DNA of 64,000 nucleotides from [Flexibacter] sp. ATCC 35208 (GCF_001975825.1 NZ_MTKN01000041.1:1-64000), one strand, 5' to 3'; numbered from the stretch's first letter, positions 1-9,890 are shown. Notes: generated by a model from the sequence alone, not told the origin. Program-made: numbers and translations.

Positions 1-46
1 TAAACAACTTCTATAATAACTTAACACTCACTTTAAACTGACTTCC

Positions 47-54
47 TAATTTTG
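47..54 (+). promoter_or_regulatory. -7 promoter box before the ECF sigma gene
   Basis: TAATTTTG matches the Bacteroidota -7 consensus TAnnTTTG exactly and lies 13 bases before the sigma-factor start codon. No clear -33 TTTG is visible upstream, so this is a motif-based call only. Confidence 0.45.
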
Positions 55-67
55 TGCGTCAATTTAT

Positions 68-607
68 ATGATGCGTTCCAATTCTGAAAATACTGCTGCA
101 ATTTTCGACAGGATCTTTAAAGAGACCTGGTCGGGCACTGTTGCATATCTTATAAAAATAAGTAATAATAATGAACTAGCCGAAGATCTGGCGCAGGAAG
201 CCTACCTGAAAGCCTGGCAAAAATTCCACCTGCTTCCTGAAGAAGAAACTGAGATAGCACGTTATATCCTTGTCATCGCCCGTAATTGTTTTCTTGATCA
301 TCTGAAAGTTGCGCTTCGGGAACGTAAACAGCACGATGCGTATAAGGTGAGTTTCCCTGAATCCGGACATTTCTCTCCGGCTATGACTGTTATAGAAGCT
401 AAAGAACAGCAGCAAATCGTTAATCATACCATTAATAATCACGAAGAAACGGTTCGCCGTTATTACCTGCTTAATCGCGAGTACGGATTGACTTACAAGG
501 AGATCGCCCTGCAGGAAGGGGTGTCTGAAAAAACTGTAGAACGGTATATAGGTAGAGTACTTCGCTCGCTTCGTTCACGTCTGGCTACTATCTTTTTTAC
601 CTGGTAA
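68..607 (+). CDS. ECF RNA polymerase sigma factor (sigma-70 family, FecI-like)
   Basis: A cytoplasmic extracytoplasmic-function sigma factor of 179 residues, the usual length for this family. Region 2 is visible at about residues 25-75 (the DLAQEAYLKAWQKF segment), followed by a variable linker. Region 4 with its helix-turn-helix is at about 125-172 (LTYKEIALQEGVSEKTVERY). The next gene is a FecR-type anti-sigma factor, then SusC and SusD, so the expected role is to switch on the outer-membrane uptake genes downstream when substrate binds. Two ATG codons lie in tandem at the start; either could be used. The family is clear; the inducing substrate is inferred to be that of the downstream SusC/D pair. 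Confidence 0.9.
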   Translation: MMRSNSENTAAIFDRIFKETWSGTVAYLIKISNNNELAEDLAQEAYLKAWQKFHLLPEEETEIARYILVIARNCFLDHLKVALRERKQHDAYKVSFPESGHFSPAMTVIEAKEQQQIVNHTINNHEETVRRYYLLNREYGLTYKEIALQEGVSEKTVERYIGRVLRSLRSRLATIFFTW

Positions 608-731
608 GGGGTTTCATTCCCGTTGGGAGCATCTTCCGTCATGAATTTTTATCTGGTAACAATTCCTTAACCTACTTTCCTGTCGGTGCCCATTTTAATT
701 CGCCGTTCTTATATAAAACGACGTCTCTTAA

Positions 732-1715
732 ATGAATATTTCCGACATCAGACACAGACTGGCAGACTATCAGGCAGGCAGATTGGACGCCGCCGGTAAG
801 AAGGAATTGCAGCAGGCATTAGAAGGTCTGTCTGAACAGGAATTGTCGGAACTATTTCCCGTAGATGCATTTGTAAATAATATAGCACATCAGTTGCCCG
901 AGGCAGAAATTGATACAGCACTGACTCGCTTCCGGCATAACAGGAAACCGGCTGTAAAACTGGCTTCATTAAAAGTAAAACCTGTTTTGTTGAAAAATGT
1001 CAGCCGTTACGCCGCCATCTTTGTGTTATTATTGGGGAGTAGTTTTTTAATACGCAAAGGGGTATTAAACTGGGAGCAAAAAGCAGAGCGCCGCTTTAGG
1101 ACAATGCGTATAGCAGATGGTAATCACGGGTCCATCACCTTGTCTGATGGGAGTCGGGTGACTATTAATGGCGGATCCACCTTGTATTTTCCGGAAGAAT
1201 TTGAAGATAGCGCACGTATAGTATATGTAGAAGAAGGAGAGGCTTATTTTGAAATTGCCAAAGACGCCAAACGACCATTCTATGTAAGGTCACTACAACT
1301 CAATGTAAAGGTATTAGGGACGTCTTTTACCGTCAGGGATTATAAAGATGAACAGACTGCCATCGTAAACGTAAATAGCGGTAAAATCGGCTTAAAAGGA
1401 CTCGTTTTGAGCGCCGGTATGGGATTGACCGCAGATAAGAGAAACGGGACATTTATAAAAGAGGAAATTGACACTGCCACTACAACCGCCTGGATCAGGG
1501 GAGAATTAATTTTCCAGGATGCAGGTTTACAACAGGTCTTACAGGTATTACAGCATAAGTACGCTGTTCACTTTGATGTGAAGGATGCCACCTTATTTAA
1601 AAGGAAATACACTGCCACATTCCGGAATAATACGATCGAAAACATCATGCAGCAGTTAAAATTGATGAGCAGTTTCCAGTACACAATTACAGACAATCAA
1701 ATAGTTATCAGGTAA
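732..1715 (+). CDS. FecR-family anti-sigma factor
   Basis: An inner-membrane anti-sigma factor of 327 residues. The N-terminal roughly 85 residues are cytoplasmic and would bind the sigma factor. One membrane segment lies at about 93-108 (AAIFVLLLGSSFLI). A periplasmic FecR domain covers about 120-225 (ITLSDGSRVTINGGSTLYFP, then GEAYFEIAKDAKRPFYV). A DUF4974-type C-terminal domain follows from about 255 to the end, ending in QYTITDNQIVIR. In this architecture the periplasmic part senses the signalling domain of a TonB-dependent transporter, and the SusC gene 58 bases downstream does carry such a domain. The arrangement sigma, anti-sigma, SusC, SusD is typical of Bacteroidota uptake loci. Confidence 0.92.
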   Translation: MNISDIRHRLADYQAGRLDAAGKKELQQALEGLSEQELSELFPVDAFVNNIAHQLPEAEIDTALTRFRHNRKPAVKLASLKVKPVLLKNVSRYAAIFVLLLGSSFLIRKGVLNWEQKAERRFRTMRIADGNHGSITLSDGSRVTINGGSTLYFPEEFEDSARIVYVEEGEAYFEIAKDAKRPFYVRSLQLNVKVLGTSFTVRDYKDEQTAIVNVNSGKIGLKGLVLSAGMGLTADKRNGTFIKEEIDTATTTAWIRGELIFQDAGLQQVLQVLQHKYAVHFDVKDATLFKRKYTATFRNNTIENIMQQLKLMSSFQYTITDNQIVIR

Positions 1716-1719
1716 AAAA

Positions 1720-1741
1720 GCACCCTGCGGTAACAGGGCGC
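1720..1741 (+). promoter_or_regulatory. Short hairpin between anti-sigma and SusC genes
   Basis: GCACCCTG and CAGGGCGC form a stem with one mismatch around a six-base loop, just after the fecR stop codon. There is no T-run, so it is not a classical terminator. It might attenuate or process the transcript between the regulators and the highly expressed SusC gene. This role is a guess from position. Confidence 0.3.
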
Positions 1742-1773
1742 CAAAATTCAGTACAAGCTAAATTTTAAAATGA

Positions 1774-4700
1774 ATGGACAAATGTACAAAAAAGCGGGGA
1801 TGCCCGTTAGGGATTTCCTACCCCAAACTTTCTGTATGGGTATTATTCTTCTTTGTAGCATGGCTGCCCAACATCAATGCACAAACCATTGAAAAGAAGC
1901 TGGACCTCACGGTGAGCAACCAGCCTCTGAAAGATGTATTTCAGTACATCCAGAAAAATAGCCGTTATCTCATAAATTATAGTCCTAATGATGTAGATGC
2001 TAATGTACGGGTCAGCATTAAGATCTATGATGCCACAGCAAAGGAAATTTTGCATGTTGCCCTGGCAAATACGGGTTATGTATTCACGCAAACCGGCAAT
2101 ACATTTATCGTAACCCGCAAACCCGAGGACATTGTGATCCGGGGGCGTATTTCAGACGAGCGGGGGGAACCGCTGGTGGGGGTGAATGTGCGTATTAAAA
2201 GCGGTAATATCGGCACTATTTCCGGTACGGATGGTAACTACTTCCTGAAGGTACCCGGTAATAATCCTACACTCGTATTTTCCTTTATAGGTTATATCAC
2301 CCGTCAGGTAGCGGTAAATGAATCACAGAAACTGGACCTGCAAATGGCCCCTGATGCCAAAGCACTGAATGAAGTGGTGGTAACAACGGCATTAGGTATT
2401 AAAAGAGAAGAAAAAGGGCTTGGTTATGCCACCACAGTGGTTAAAGGTGAACAGCTGACTAACGCCTTGTCTAATAACTGGACAGACGCCCTTTCCGGAA
2501 AAGTAGCAGGTCTTAACCTGGTTCGTTCCAATGCGGGACCTACAGGCTCTAACAAAATCATTCTTCGTGGTGAGAACAACCTGAATGGCGACAACGAAGC
2601 CCTCATCGTAGTAGATGGCGTGGTGATCAACAATGGTAGCGGACGCCGTACAGGTATAGATGGTGAAACACCCTATGGTACAGGTTCTGACAACATGCCT
2701 GCCGACTATGGCACAGGTTTGAACGACCTGAACGCTGAAGATATTGAATCGGTTACCGTGCTGAAAGGCCCCGGTGCTGCAGCGCTCTATGGTCAGCGTG
2801 GTGCAAATGGTGCGGTGATCATCACCACCAAAGCTGGTACGCCCCACAAAAGAGGGTTAGGTGTTACTTTCAATAGCAACGAATCGCTGGAACAGGTAAA
2901 CCGTTGGCCGGAGTTGCAATATGAATATGGACAAGGTCTGGATGGTGCCGCTTATTATTCCTACGGTACATCTGCAGATGGCGCCAGCACCAGTGGTACC
3001 AGCTCTGCTTATGGCCCAAAGTTCGACGGACAGATGTTCTTTCAATATGATCCGGTTACGCAAAAGGTAGGCACAGAAAGAACGCTGTGGAGACCTTATA
3101 CAAATCAGTTACAGAAATTCTTTCAGACCGGAAAGACTTTTACGAACAGCATTAGTGTAGATGGTGGTACGGACAAAACCACTGCGCGCTTTTCATTCAC
3201 AAACGTGAACAACGACTGGATCGTGCCAAACACGGGTTACAAACGTAACACCGTTGCCATGTCTGTGAATTCAAAGATCAGTGACAAACTAACCATCTCT
3301 TCCAAAGTTAACTATACAAATAAAGGGAGTGATAACCTGCCCGGTTCAGGTTATGGTAACCAATCGCTGATGTACTGGTACATCTTCTGGCAACCCAATG
3401 CAAATATCGACTGGTTGCGTGACTACTGGGTGAAAGGCCAGGAGGGTCGTGCTATTAAGTACCCTTTTAGCTCTTATCCTGAAAACCCGTTTGCCGTAGC
3501 GAATGAGTTCATCAACAAAACAAACCGTAACGGCATTACGGGGAATGTGCAGGCTACTTACAACTTCACCAAAGAACTGAGTTTACTGGTGAGAACATCC
3601 ATTGACTTTGCTTATGACCAGCGTGCGCAGGAACGTCCGTATGATGCAGGTGCGAAACTACCAAAGGGAAGTTATCGTACACAGAATATCTTTTCTATGG
3701 AAGCAAGTAGTGACTTCCTGTTGAAATACAGCAAGCGCATAAATGAAGATATTGAATTCTCTGCTACAGCTGGTGGAAGCACCCTGACAAATAATTATAA
3801 CAAAGATGAAACCCGTGCGGATTCACTGACATTCCCGGGTATCTTTACTTTCTCCAATGCAGCGGGTCCTTTGGTGACTATGCCCTACAGAAGTAAATAT
3901 GCCATCAATAGTTTTTATGGTATGGTGACGGGTAGTTTCAGGGATTATTTATTTCTGGATCTTACCGGCAGACAGGATTGGACCAGTACGCTGGCTACAC
4001 CTGACCGTACGACTAACTCCGGGTTCTTTTATCCTGCTGCCAACCTGAGTTTTGTAGCATCGGAAGTATTGCATATGCCCAAGGCGATCAACTTTGCAAA
4101 GGTACGCTTTTCTGCATCCAGCGTAGGTAGTGGTGGTACAACTGCTTACCTCACTTCGTACAATTATTTATCTGCGGGTAGTTTGTATAATGGTGGTTTG
4201 TCAGCGCCAGATCTGCTGACGAATCCGAACCTGAAGCCACTGCGTACCATTACCTATGAAGTAGGAGCGAATGTACAGTTCCTGAATAACAGATTCGGTA
4301 TTGATGTAGCGGTGTACAGAGGGAATACAAAAGACCAGCACTTAAAGCGGGTGGTAGACCGTGCATCTGGTTATACACAGGTATTGATCAATGCGGGGGA
4401 TGTGAGAAATGAAGGGATAGAAATCGCCCTTAACACAACACCTGTTAGTGTGAAGAATGGATTTTCGTGGAGTTCCAATGTGGTATTCTCTGCGAACCGT
4501 AACCGTATTATGAGTCTGGCCGATAGCTCTGTCGTATTGAGAACAGGCCCTGTAGGCGGTGGTCAGATCGTGGCGAAAGTAGGTGGTAGCATGGGCGACC
4601 TGTATGGTCGTGGTTATCAGCGTGCGCCGGATGGTCAGGTTATTTATGATGCCAGCACGGGAGTAGCACTGTTGACAGAAGATGTAAAATATCTTGGCAA

Positions 4701-5244
4701 CATTCTGCCAAAAGCAAAGATCGGCTGGACGAACGATTTCAGGTATAAGGGTTTCAATCTGCACCTGCTTTTTGATGCACAATATGGTGGCGTATCGCAC
4801 TCGCTTACACACTATAAAATGGCAGAGCAGGGTAAACTGAAGGAGACGCTGCCGGGCCGTTACAACGGCATCGTCGGTAATGGTGTAGTGGCGACCACTG
4901 ATGGTAAATATCGTAAGAACGATGTGATCGCAACTGATATAGACGAATACTACCGTTCACACTATGGTGTAGACAATGCAGAAGGTAGTGTGTTTCGTAC
5001 AGACTTTATCAAATTCAGAGAAGCACGTATAGACTATACATTCAGCAAGGGGTTGGTAAAAAGGTTGGGATTCCAGCGCGCCACAGTAGGTGTGTATGGT
5101 CGTGATCTGTTCATCTGGTCACCATGGCCGATGTTTGATCCTGAATTTGGTACCCTCTATGGTTCCGACATACTGCAGGGCTTTGAGATCGGTCAGTTCC
5201 CATCCACACGTACCCTCGGTTTTAATCTGGTAATTGGACTTTAA
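1774..5244 (+). CDS. SusC/RagA-type TonB-dependent outer-membrane transporter with STN signalling domain
   Basis: A 1156-residue outer-membrane transporter of SusC type. After a signal sequence ending near INAQ (residue 37), an STN domain lies at about 45-120 (VSNQPLKDVFQYIQKN onward). It is followed by a carboxypeptidase-regulatory-like domain at about 122-200 (GEPLVGVNVRIKS), a plug at about 205-360 containing LRGENNLNG and ITTKAGTP, and a beta-barrel to the C-terminus. The STN domain is what FecR-type anti-sigma factors sense, which fits the two upstream genes. An overlapping ATG at 1770 opens another frame that stops early, so 1774 is the sensible start. The SusD gene begins 8 bases after the stop. 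The substrate cannot be read from the sequence. Confidence 0.95.
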   Translation: MDKCTKKRGCPLGISYPKLSVWVLFFFVAWLPNINAQTIEKKLDLTVSNQPLKDVFQYIQKNSRYLINYSPNDVDANVRVSIKIYDATAKEILHVALANTGYVFTQTGNTFIVTRKPEDIVIRGRISDERGEPLVGVNVRIKSGNIGTISGTDGNYFLKVPGNNPTLVFSFIGYITRQVAVNESQKLDLQMAPDAKALNEVVVTTALGIKREEKGLGYATTVVKGEQLTNALSNNWTDALSGKVAGLNLVRSNAGPTGSNKIILRGENNLNGDNEALIVVDGVVINNGSGRRTGIDGETPYGTGSDNMPADYGTGLNDLNAEDIESVTVLKGPGAAALYGQRGANGAVIITTKAGTPHKRGLGVTFNSNESLEQVNRWPELQYEYGQGLDGAAYYSYGTSADGASTSGTSSAYGPKFDGQMFFQYDPVTQKVGTERTLWRPYTNQLQKFFQTGKTFTNSISVDGGTDKTTARFSFTNVNNDWIVPNTGYKRNTVAMSVNSKISDKLTISSKVNYTNKGSDNLPGSGYGNQSLMYWYIFWQPNANIDWLRDYWVKGQEGRAIKYPFSSYPENPFAVANEFINKTNRNGITGNVQATYNFTKELSLLVRTSIDFAYDQRAQERPYDAGAKLPKGSYRTQNIFSMEASSDFLLKYSKRINEDIEFSATAGGSTLTNNYNKDETRADSLTFPGIFTFSNAAGPLVTMPYRSKYAINSFYGMVTGSFRDYLFLDLTGRQDWTSTLATPDRTTNSGFFYPAANLSFVASEVLHMPKAINFAKVRFSASSVGSGGTTAYLTSYNYLSAGSLYNGGLSAPDLLTNPNLKPLRTITYEVGANVQFLNNRFGIDVAVYRGNTKDQHLKRVVDRASGYTQVLINAGDVRNEGIEIALNTTPVSVKNGFSWSSNVVFSANRNRIMSLADSSVVLRTGPVGGGQIVAKVGGSMGDLYGRGYQRAPDGQVIYDASTGVALLTEDVKYLGNILPKAKIGWTNDFRYKGFNLHLLFDAQYGGVSHSLTHYKMAEQGKLKETLPGRYNGIVGNGVVATTDGKYRKNDVIATDIDEYYRSHYGVDNAEGSVFRTDFIKFREARIDYTFSKGLVKRLGFQRATVGVYGRDLFIWSPWPMFDPEFGTLYGSDILQGFEIGQFPSTRTLGFNLVIGL

Positions 5245-5252
5245 TATTCGAC

Positions 5253-6746
5253 ATGATGAAGCAATTTACATACATACTTTTACTGGGTATCATTTTGAGT
5301 TCCTGTGCGAAAAATTTTCAGGAGACGAATACGAACCCGAATGGTACGCCTGAAGCTTTGCCATCGCAATTGATGGCCCCGGCACTGGTGAATACCCTTA
5401 CATACAACATGCTGCGTAACCGCAACTTTAACAATGAGCTGATGCAGGTGACGGTGAACATGAGTGATGCAGAAGGTCAGGTGTTCCGTTACGACTTTCG
5501 TTCAACCTGGTCAGATTATCTGTACAATGGTCTCTATTCTGAGTTGACCAACTTCAAGGATATGTATACCATATCCAGTGATGAGCTGAACTACAATAAA
5601 TCTTATATGGGGATCTCGCTCATTTGTCAGTCATGGATCTATTCCATACTTACAGATACTTATGGGGATATTCCTTATTTCCAGTCTAACCTTGCAAAAG
5701 ACAGCCTGATCTATGAGCCTCGCTTTGATGCGCAGAAGGATATTTATCTCGATATCTTCAAAAAACTGGATACAGCCAATACGTTGCTGAGTGCGGGTAC
5801 GGCTATTACAGGTTCTAGTGATCCGGTGTACAATGGGGATGTAGCAAAGTGGAGGAAGTTTGGTAACTCACTTTACCTGCGTTTGTTATTGCGTGTGTCA
5901 GCAAAGTCGGATTCAGCAATTCTGAAAATTAAGGATATCGTGGAGACGAATAAAAGTAGCTATCCTATTATGACCAGCAATGATGAATCTGCGATATTGC
6001 GATGGACGGGTGTGGGGCCTTATTCATCACCTTATCTGGCAGTGAGGGAGCAGGATTTCCGTTCACCGGGTATCGCGAGTTTCTTTATTGATAATCTTTC
6101 TCAGTGGAATGATCCACGTATTGATATACCTACTTATGGTACGGGAGGTTTTAACAGATGGGGGATCGCGCCTTATTCCGGTTCTTATCAGGGTGTACCA
6201 AGTGGTTATTCACCGGGTGAGAATCCTGTGAAGAAATGTTATTTCTATTCCAATACATCGGCTGTTTCTCTCATGACAGAACCGATGACGGGGATGATGA
6301 TGAACTATGCAGAGTTGGAATTTATACTGGCAGAAGCGGCGGCGAAAGGATGGATCAGTGGTTCGGCAGAGACGTTTTATAATACAGGTGCGCTCAACAG
6401 CATTACACAGTGGATTCCTACCTGGCCTACATCCATCACCACCTGGCTGGCAGCGGCAGATATCGAGTGGCTGAATGATGAAACGCTGGATCAGAAGATG
6501 GAGAAAATACATAAGCAAAAGTATTATGCGTTGTTCCTGACGGATATGCAGCAGTGGTTTGAGTATCGTCGTACAGGGCATCCTGAATTACCAAAGGGTG
6601 CAGGGTTGCGGAATAATGGTGTGATGCCAGCCAGAATGACTTACCCGGTGTATGTGCAGTCTACCAATCCGACGAACTACAAGCTGGCGATAGCCAGTCA
6701 GGGACCAGATGAAATCAGTACACAGGTATGGTGGCAGAAACCGTAA
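5253..6746 (+). CDS. SusD/RagB-family substrate-binding outer-membrane lipoprotein
   Basis: A 497-residue lipoprotein with signal peptide and lipobox (IILSSCAKNF, Cys at residue 18). The helical TPR-like SusD fold is suggested by segments such as SWIYSILTDTYGDIPYF and the NYAELEFILAEAAAKGW motif near residue 350, both typical of the SusD-like (RagB) group. It would form the lid of the SusC transporter on the cell surface and bind the incoming ligand. The gene lies 8 bases after susC and 18 bases before the DUF5689 gene, so all are likely co-transcribed. Confidence 0.93.
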   Translation: MMKQFTYILLLGIILSSCAKNFQETNTNPNGTPEALPSQLMAPALVNTLTYNMLRNRNFNNELMQVTVNMSDAEGQVFRYDFRSTWSDYLYNGLYSELTNFKDMYTISSDELNYNKSYMGISLICQSWIYSILTDTYGDIPYFQSNLAKDSLIYEPRFDAQKDIYLDIFKKLDTANTLLSAGTAITGSSDPVYNGDVAKWRKFGNSLYLRLLLRVSAKSDSAILKIKDIVETNKSSYPIMTSNDESAILRWTGVGPYSSPYLAVREQDFRSPGIASFFIDNLSQWNDPRIDIPTYGTGGFNRWGIAPYSGSYQGVPSGYSPGENPVKKCYFYSNTSAVSLMTEPMTGMMMNYAELEFILAEAAAKGWISGSAETFYNTGALNSITQWIPTWPTSITTWLAAADIEWLNDETLDQKMEKIHKQKYYALFLTDMQQWFEYRRTGHPELPKGAGLRNNGVMPARMTYPVYVQSTNPTNYKLAIASQGPDEISTQVWWQKP

Positions 6747-6764
6747 CAATAAAATCATTTTACA

Positions 6765-8270
6765 ATGAAGAAATTCTTAGTATACTTACCACTCATATTA
6801 TTCATTTGGGGTTGTGAAAAAAGTGAGACCTATCCCGGTGGAACCATCAGCCCTTATATTTCGATATACGATATCAGGAATCTGTATAAGTCAAAACCCG
6901 TTACACTCAGCAAAGAAAACATGCTTGGCTCTACGAGTATAGCAGCGATGGTCGTATCAGATCATAGCGGAGGCAATTTGCCAGCCGGACTGCTGATTGT
7001 GCAGGATGCGCGGCGTTTGTCAAAGCTGAGAGGGATCGCGATTCAATTGGGGGATGTAGCGAATAGTTATGTGCCGGGAGATTCTGTGTTGATCGATGTG
7101 CAGGGGGCAGTATTGGAAAAAACAGATGGCATGTTGGAACTGACCGGGGTATCACTGACGAAAATGAGGAAGATCTCTTCCGGGAATACGATTCCGGTAA
7201 ACCGTGTTACGACTGCGGCAATATTGGCGAATCCGGGTGATTTTGAAAGTACATTGGCGGTAATTGTAAAAGGTGGGTTCGATCCATTGCCTGCAAAAGG
7301 AGATGTATTGAAAGGCGATAAAGTATTGAATGATGGTTTTGGAAATTTGTTGTTACGTACAGCAGATACCAGTGCGTTTGCGAATATCACTGCGCCGGTG
7401 AGCGCCAACTTCTATGGTATTGTGTTTATAGGTGCGGATAATACGCCTGTGTTCCGTATGCGCACTGCTGCTGATGTCACTGTATTGAGTTCAGAAATTT
7501 CTATAGCACCCGTGTTGATCACTGGTTTTATGTCAGATGCAAGTGGTGCGGATGGTAATTATGAATATGTGCAGATGATGGCGACGAGGGATATTGACTT
7601 TGCAGCTACGCCATTTGCGCTCGTGGTGACGAACAATGCCAATGCCAGCACGCCTACAGGTTATCCATCCAGGGGATGGGCGACAGGTGAAAAGCGTTCT
7701 TACAAGTTTAATCTTTATGCTGGTAAGGCAGCGAAAGGAACGTTCTTTTATGTAGGAGGTATCGGGAAAAAAATTAATGGGTCCAAATCTACAGATATCA
7801 GTAGTGCTAACTGGGTACGTACATTTGACTATACGACTAAGGGTGGAGATGGATTTGGTACAGCGACGACAGGTTTGATGGCGAATAGTGGGAATGCATT
7901 TGGGATGGCGGTATTCCAGGATACATTGGTAACGGTAGATTCAAAACCGGTAGATGTGATGTGGGTGTCGACGGGTGGTAGTTTGTATACAGCTGGGCCA
8001 CCGGCGAAAGGTTATCGCATTGCGAATACCGATTTTTATGATATAATCAATCCGATCACGCTGGAAGAACAGCCATTTTATCGTCAGGGGTCTAATACAT
8101 TGGCGCTGTCGTATAATACGGCGGATTTGGGGATATTTAATATGCTGGGTGGAGTGTATAATGTATCGTTGGGTAAGTGGGTACAGGCAAGGGCGCAGAA
8201 TAATAAACAACTTAGTACAACATCGGTGATAACGGATATAGAAGGTGATGGCGCAACGACGCTTAAATAA
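6765..8270 (+). CDS. DUF5689-domain lipoprotein
   Basis: A 501-residue lipoprotein (lipobox ILFIWGCEKS, Cys at residue 17). Residues about 30-235 match the pattern of DUF5689, an OB-fold-like domain found next to SusC/SusD genes: ISIYDIRNLYKSKPVTL, then GDSVLIDVQGAVLEKTDGML. The rest shows no family I recognise. Its position as the third gene of a SusC/SusD operon suggests a surface-exposed ligand-binding or accessory role. The last 17 codons (TSVITDIEGDGATTLK plus stop) are repeated twice more, in frame, directly after the stop codon. Codon use here is strongly G-ending, more so than in susC. Confidence 0.8.
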   Translation: MKKFLVYLPLILFIWGCEKSETYPGGTISPYISIYDIRNLYKSKPVTLSKENMLGSTSIAAMVVSDHSGGNLPAGLLIVQDARRLSKLRGIAIQLGDVANSYVPGDSVLIDVQGAVLEKTDGMLELTGVSLTKMRKISSGNTIPVNRVTTAAILANPGDFESTLAVIVKGGFDPLPAKGDVLKGDKVLNDGFGNLLLRTADTSAFANITAPVSANFYGIVFIGADNTPVFRMRTAADVTVLSSEISIAPVLITGFMSDASGADGNYEYVQMMATRDIDFAATPFALVVTNNANASTPTGYPSRGWATGEKRSYKFNLYAGKAAKGTFFYVGGIGKKINGSKSTDISSANWVRTFDYTTKGGDGFGTATTGLMANSGNAFGMAVFQDTLVTVDSKPVDVMWVSTGGSLYTAGPPAKGYRIANTDFYDIINPITLEEQPFYRQGSNTLALSYNTADLGIFNMLGGVYNVSLGKWVQARAQNNKQLSTTSVITDIEGDGATTLK

Positions 8271-8360
8271 GGCTCAGCGATAACTGATATAGAAAGTAAT
8301 GGTATAAAAACATCAGCGATAACCGATATAGAAGGTGATGGCGCAACAACACTTAAATAA
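8220..8360 (+). repeat. In-frame repeats of the DUF5689 gene's 3' end, running past its stop codon
   Basis: Copy 1 (8220-8270) is the coding tail with its stop. Copy 2 (8271-8309) is partial. Copy 3 (8310-8360) matches copy 1 at 46 of 51 bases and ends in its own TAA. Copies 2 and 3 read in the same frame as the gene after its stop. Of the five differences between copies 1 and 3, four are synonymous and one is Val to Ala. The next gene starts 5 bases after copy 3. Confidence 0.85.
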
Positions 8361-8365
8361 GATGT

Positions 8366-9853
8366 ATGCTTAACAGAAGAAACTTTTTAAAGAATGTAGG
8401 TGTGACCGGTTCATTGTTAGCTTTGCCGGCGGCGATAGTGAATGCAAGGCCTTTGCTGCGGGAGAACAATATTGATCTTTCTACTGTATCGCTCAGGGGC
8501 AAGGTTCTTTGTGAGGGGAAAGGCGTGGCAGGTGTTCCGGTGACAGATGGGATTAATATTACGCTGACAGATAAAAATGGTGGGTATGAGCTGCAATCCA
8601 ATGGTACGGCGGAGTTTGTGTACATGAGTGTACCACGTGGGTATGCGTTTCCGGAGGAGCGGGGCATCGCATCTTTTTATCAGGCTATTCCAAAGAACAA
8701 GCCTTCCTTTACGGCTGATTTCAAATTGGAGAAGTTGAAGGTGGATGATACAAAACACACCTTTATGGTTTGGGCGGATCCGCAGATGAAGTCGCAGAAA
8801 GATGTAGATCAGTTGTTGAAAGAGTCTGTGCCTGATTTGCAGGGGGTGATTAAATCTTATCCTAAGGATACGTTGATACATGGTATTGGTTGTGGTGATC
8901 TGGTATGGGATGAGTTTGAGTTGTATCATGGTTATCGCAGGGCGGTGGAGTTGTGTGGAATTCCTTTCTTTAATGTGATTGGGAATCATGATATGGATAA
9001 TGAGGCGAGGACGGATGATGGTTCGGCTAATACATTTAAGTCTCATTTCGGGCCTACTTATTATTCATATAACAGGGGAGAGATCCATTACATTGTGTTG
9101 GATGATGTGTTCTTTTTGGGGGAAGCTAAAAATTACATTGGTTATCTGACAGAGAACCAATTACAATGGCTGGATCAGGATCTGGCGCAGGTGAAGGCTG
9201 GGAGTATGATCGTATTGAGTTTGCATATACCGACTTATACCGGACAGGCAAGGAGAGAGGGGAAGAAGGATGAACCGGGAGGTGGTACGGTGGCGAACAG
9301 GAAGAAGTTGTACAAGATGTTTGCGCCTTATAAGGTGCACATAATGAGTGGGCATACGCATTTTAATGATAATTGGGAAGAAGGGAATATCATGGAGCAT
9401 AATCATGGAACGGTGTGTGGGGCCTGGTGGACGGGGCCAATTTGTAGTGATGGAACGCCGGCAGGGTATGGGATCTATGATGTGGATGGGACAGATATAA
9501 AGTGGGTGTATAAAGGGACGGGGTTACCAAAGGAGAAGCAGTTGCGTATCTATGAAAAGGGGCGGGTGCAGGCTTCGCCTGATGAGGTGGCGGTGAATGT
9601 ATGGAATTGGGATAAGAAGTGGAAGGTGGAGTGGTTTGAGGATGGGGTCAGTAAGGGGGAGATGGAGAGGCGGGTGGCATATGATCCATGGGCGGTGGAG
9701 TTGTATTTGGGGCCGGAGTTGCCGAAGAAACATAAGTTTGTAGAGCCTTCATTGACGGATCATCTGTTTTTTGCGAAGCCGTCCGTGGGGGTGAAGAAAA
9801 TAATGGTGAGGGCGACGGATAGGTTTGGGAATGTTTATGTGGAGAGTATTTAG
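8366..9853 (+). CDS. Tat-exported calcineurin-like metallophosphoesterase
   Basis: A 495-residue predicted phosphoesterase. The N-terminus has a twin-arginine signal (NRRNFLK followed by a hydrophobic stretch), implying export of a folded metalloprotein. Residues about 45-110 look like the small N-terminal domain of this group. The calcineurin-like core spans about 130-350 with the metal motifs WADPQ, GCGDLVWDE, VIGNHDMDN and SGHTHFND. A C-terminal domain (about 360-495) completes the usual three-part layout. It follows the SusC/SusD/DUF5689 genes with only tail repeats between, so it probably acts on the imported or surface-bound substrate, perhaps releasing phosphate. The coding strand is extremely C-poor near the end (row 9601-9660 has 29 G and 1 C). 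Confidence 0.88.
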   Translation: MLNRRNFLKNVGVTGSLLALPAAIVNARPLLRENNIDLSTVSLRGKVLCEGKGVAGVPVTDGINITLTDKNGGYELQSNGTAEFVYMSVPRGYAFPEERGIASFYQAIPKNKPSFTADFKLEKLKVDDTKHTFMVWADPQMKSQKDVDQLLKESVPDLQGVIKSYPKDTLIHGIGCGDLVWDEFELYHGYRRAVELCGIPFFNVIGNHDMDNEARTDDGSANTFKSHFGPTYYSYNRGEIHYIVLDDVFFLGEAKNYIGYLTENQLQWLDQDLAQVKAGSMIVLSLHIPTYTGQARREGKKDEPGGGTVANRKKLYKMFAPYKVHIMSGHTHFNDNWEEGNIMEHNHGTVCGAWWTGPICSDGTPAGYGIYDVDGTDIKWVYKGTGLPKEKQLRIYEKGRVQASPDEVAVNVWNWDKKWKVEWFEDGVSKGEMERRVAYDPWAVELYLGPELPKKHKFVEPSLTDHLFFAKPSVGVKKIMVRATDRFGNVYVESI

Positions 9854-9890
9854 TTAGGTTGTAGGCGGGTGTCGGGCTCGTTATCTTATT

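Noticed and set aside
2392-2847. Minus-strand open frame inside susC
   Set aside because: No ribosome-binding site or family pattern; it shadows a clear SusC plug region.
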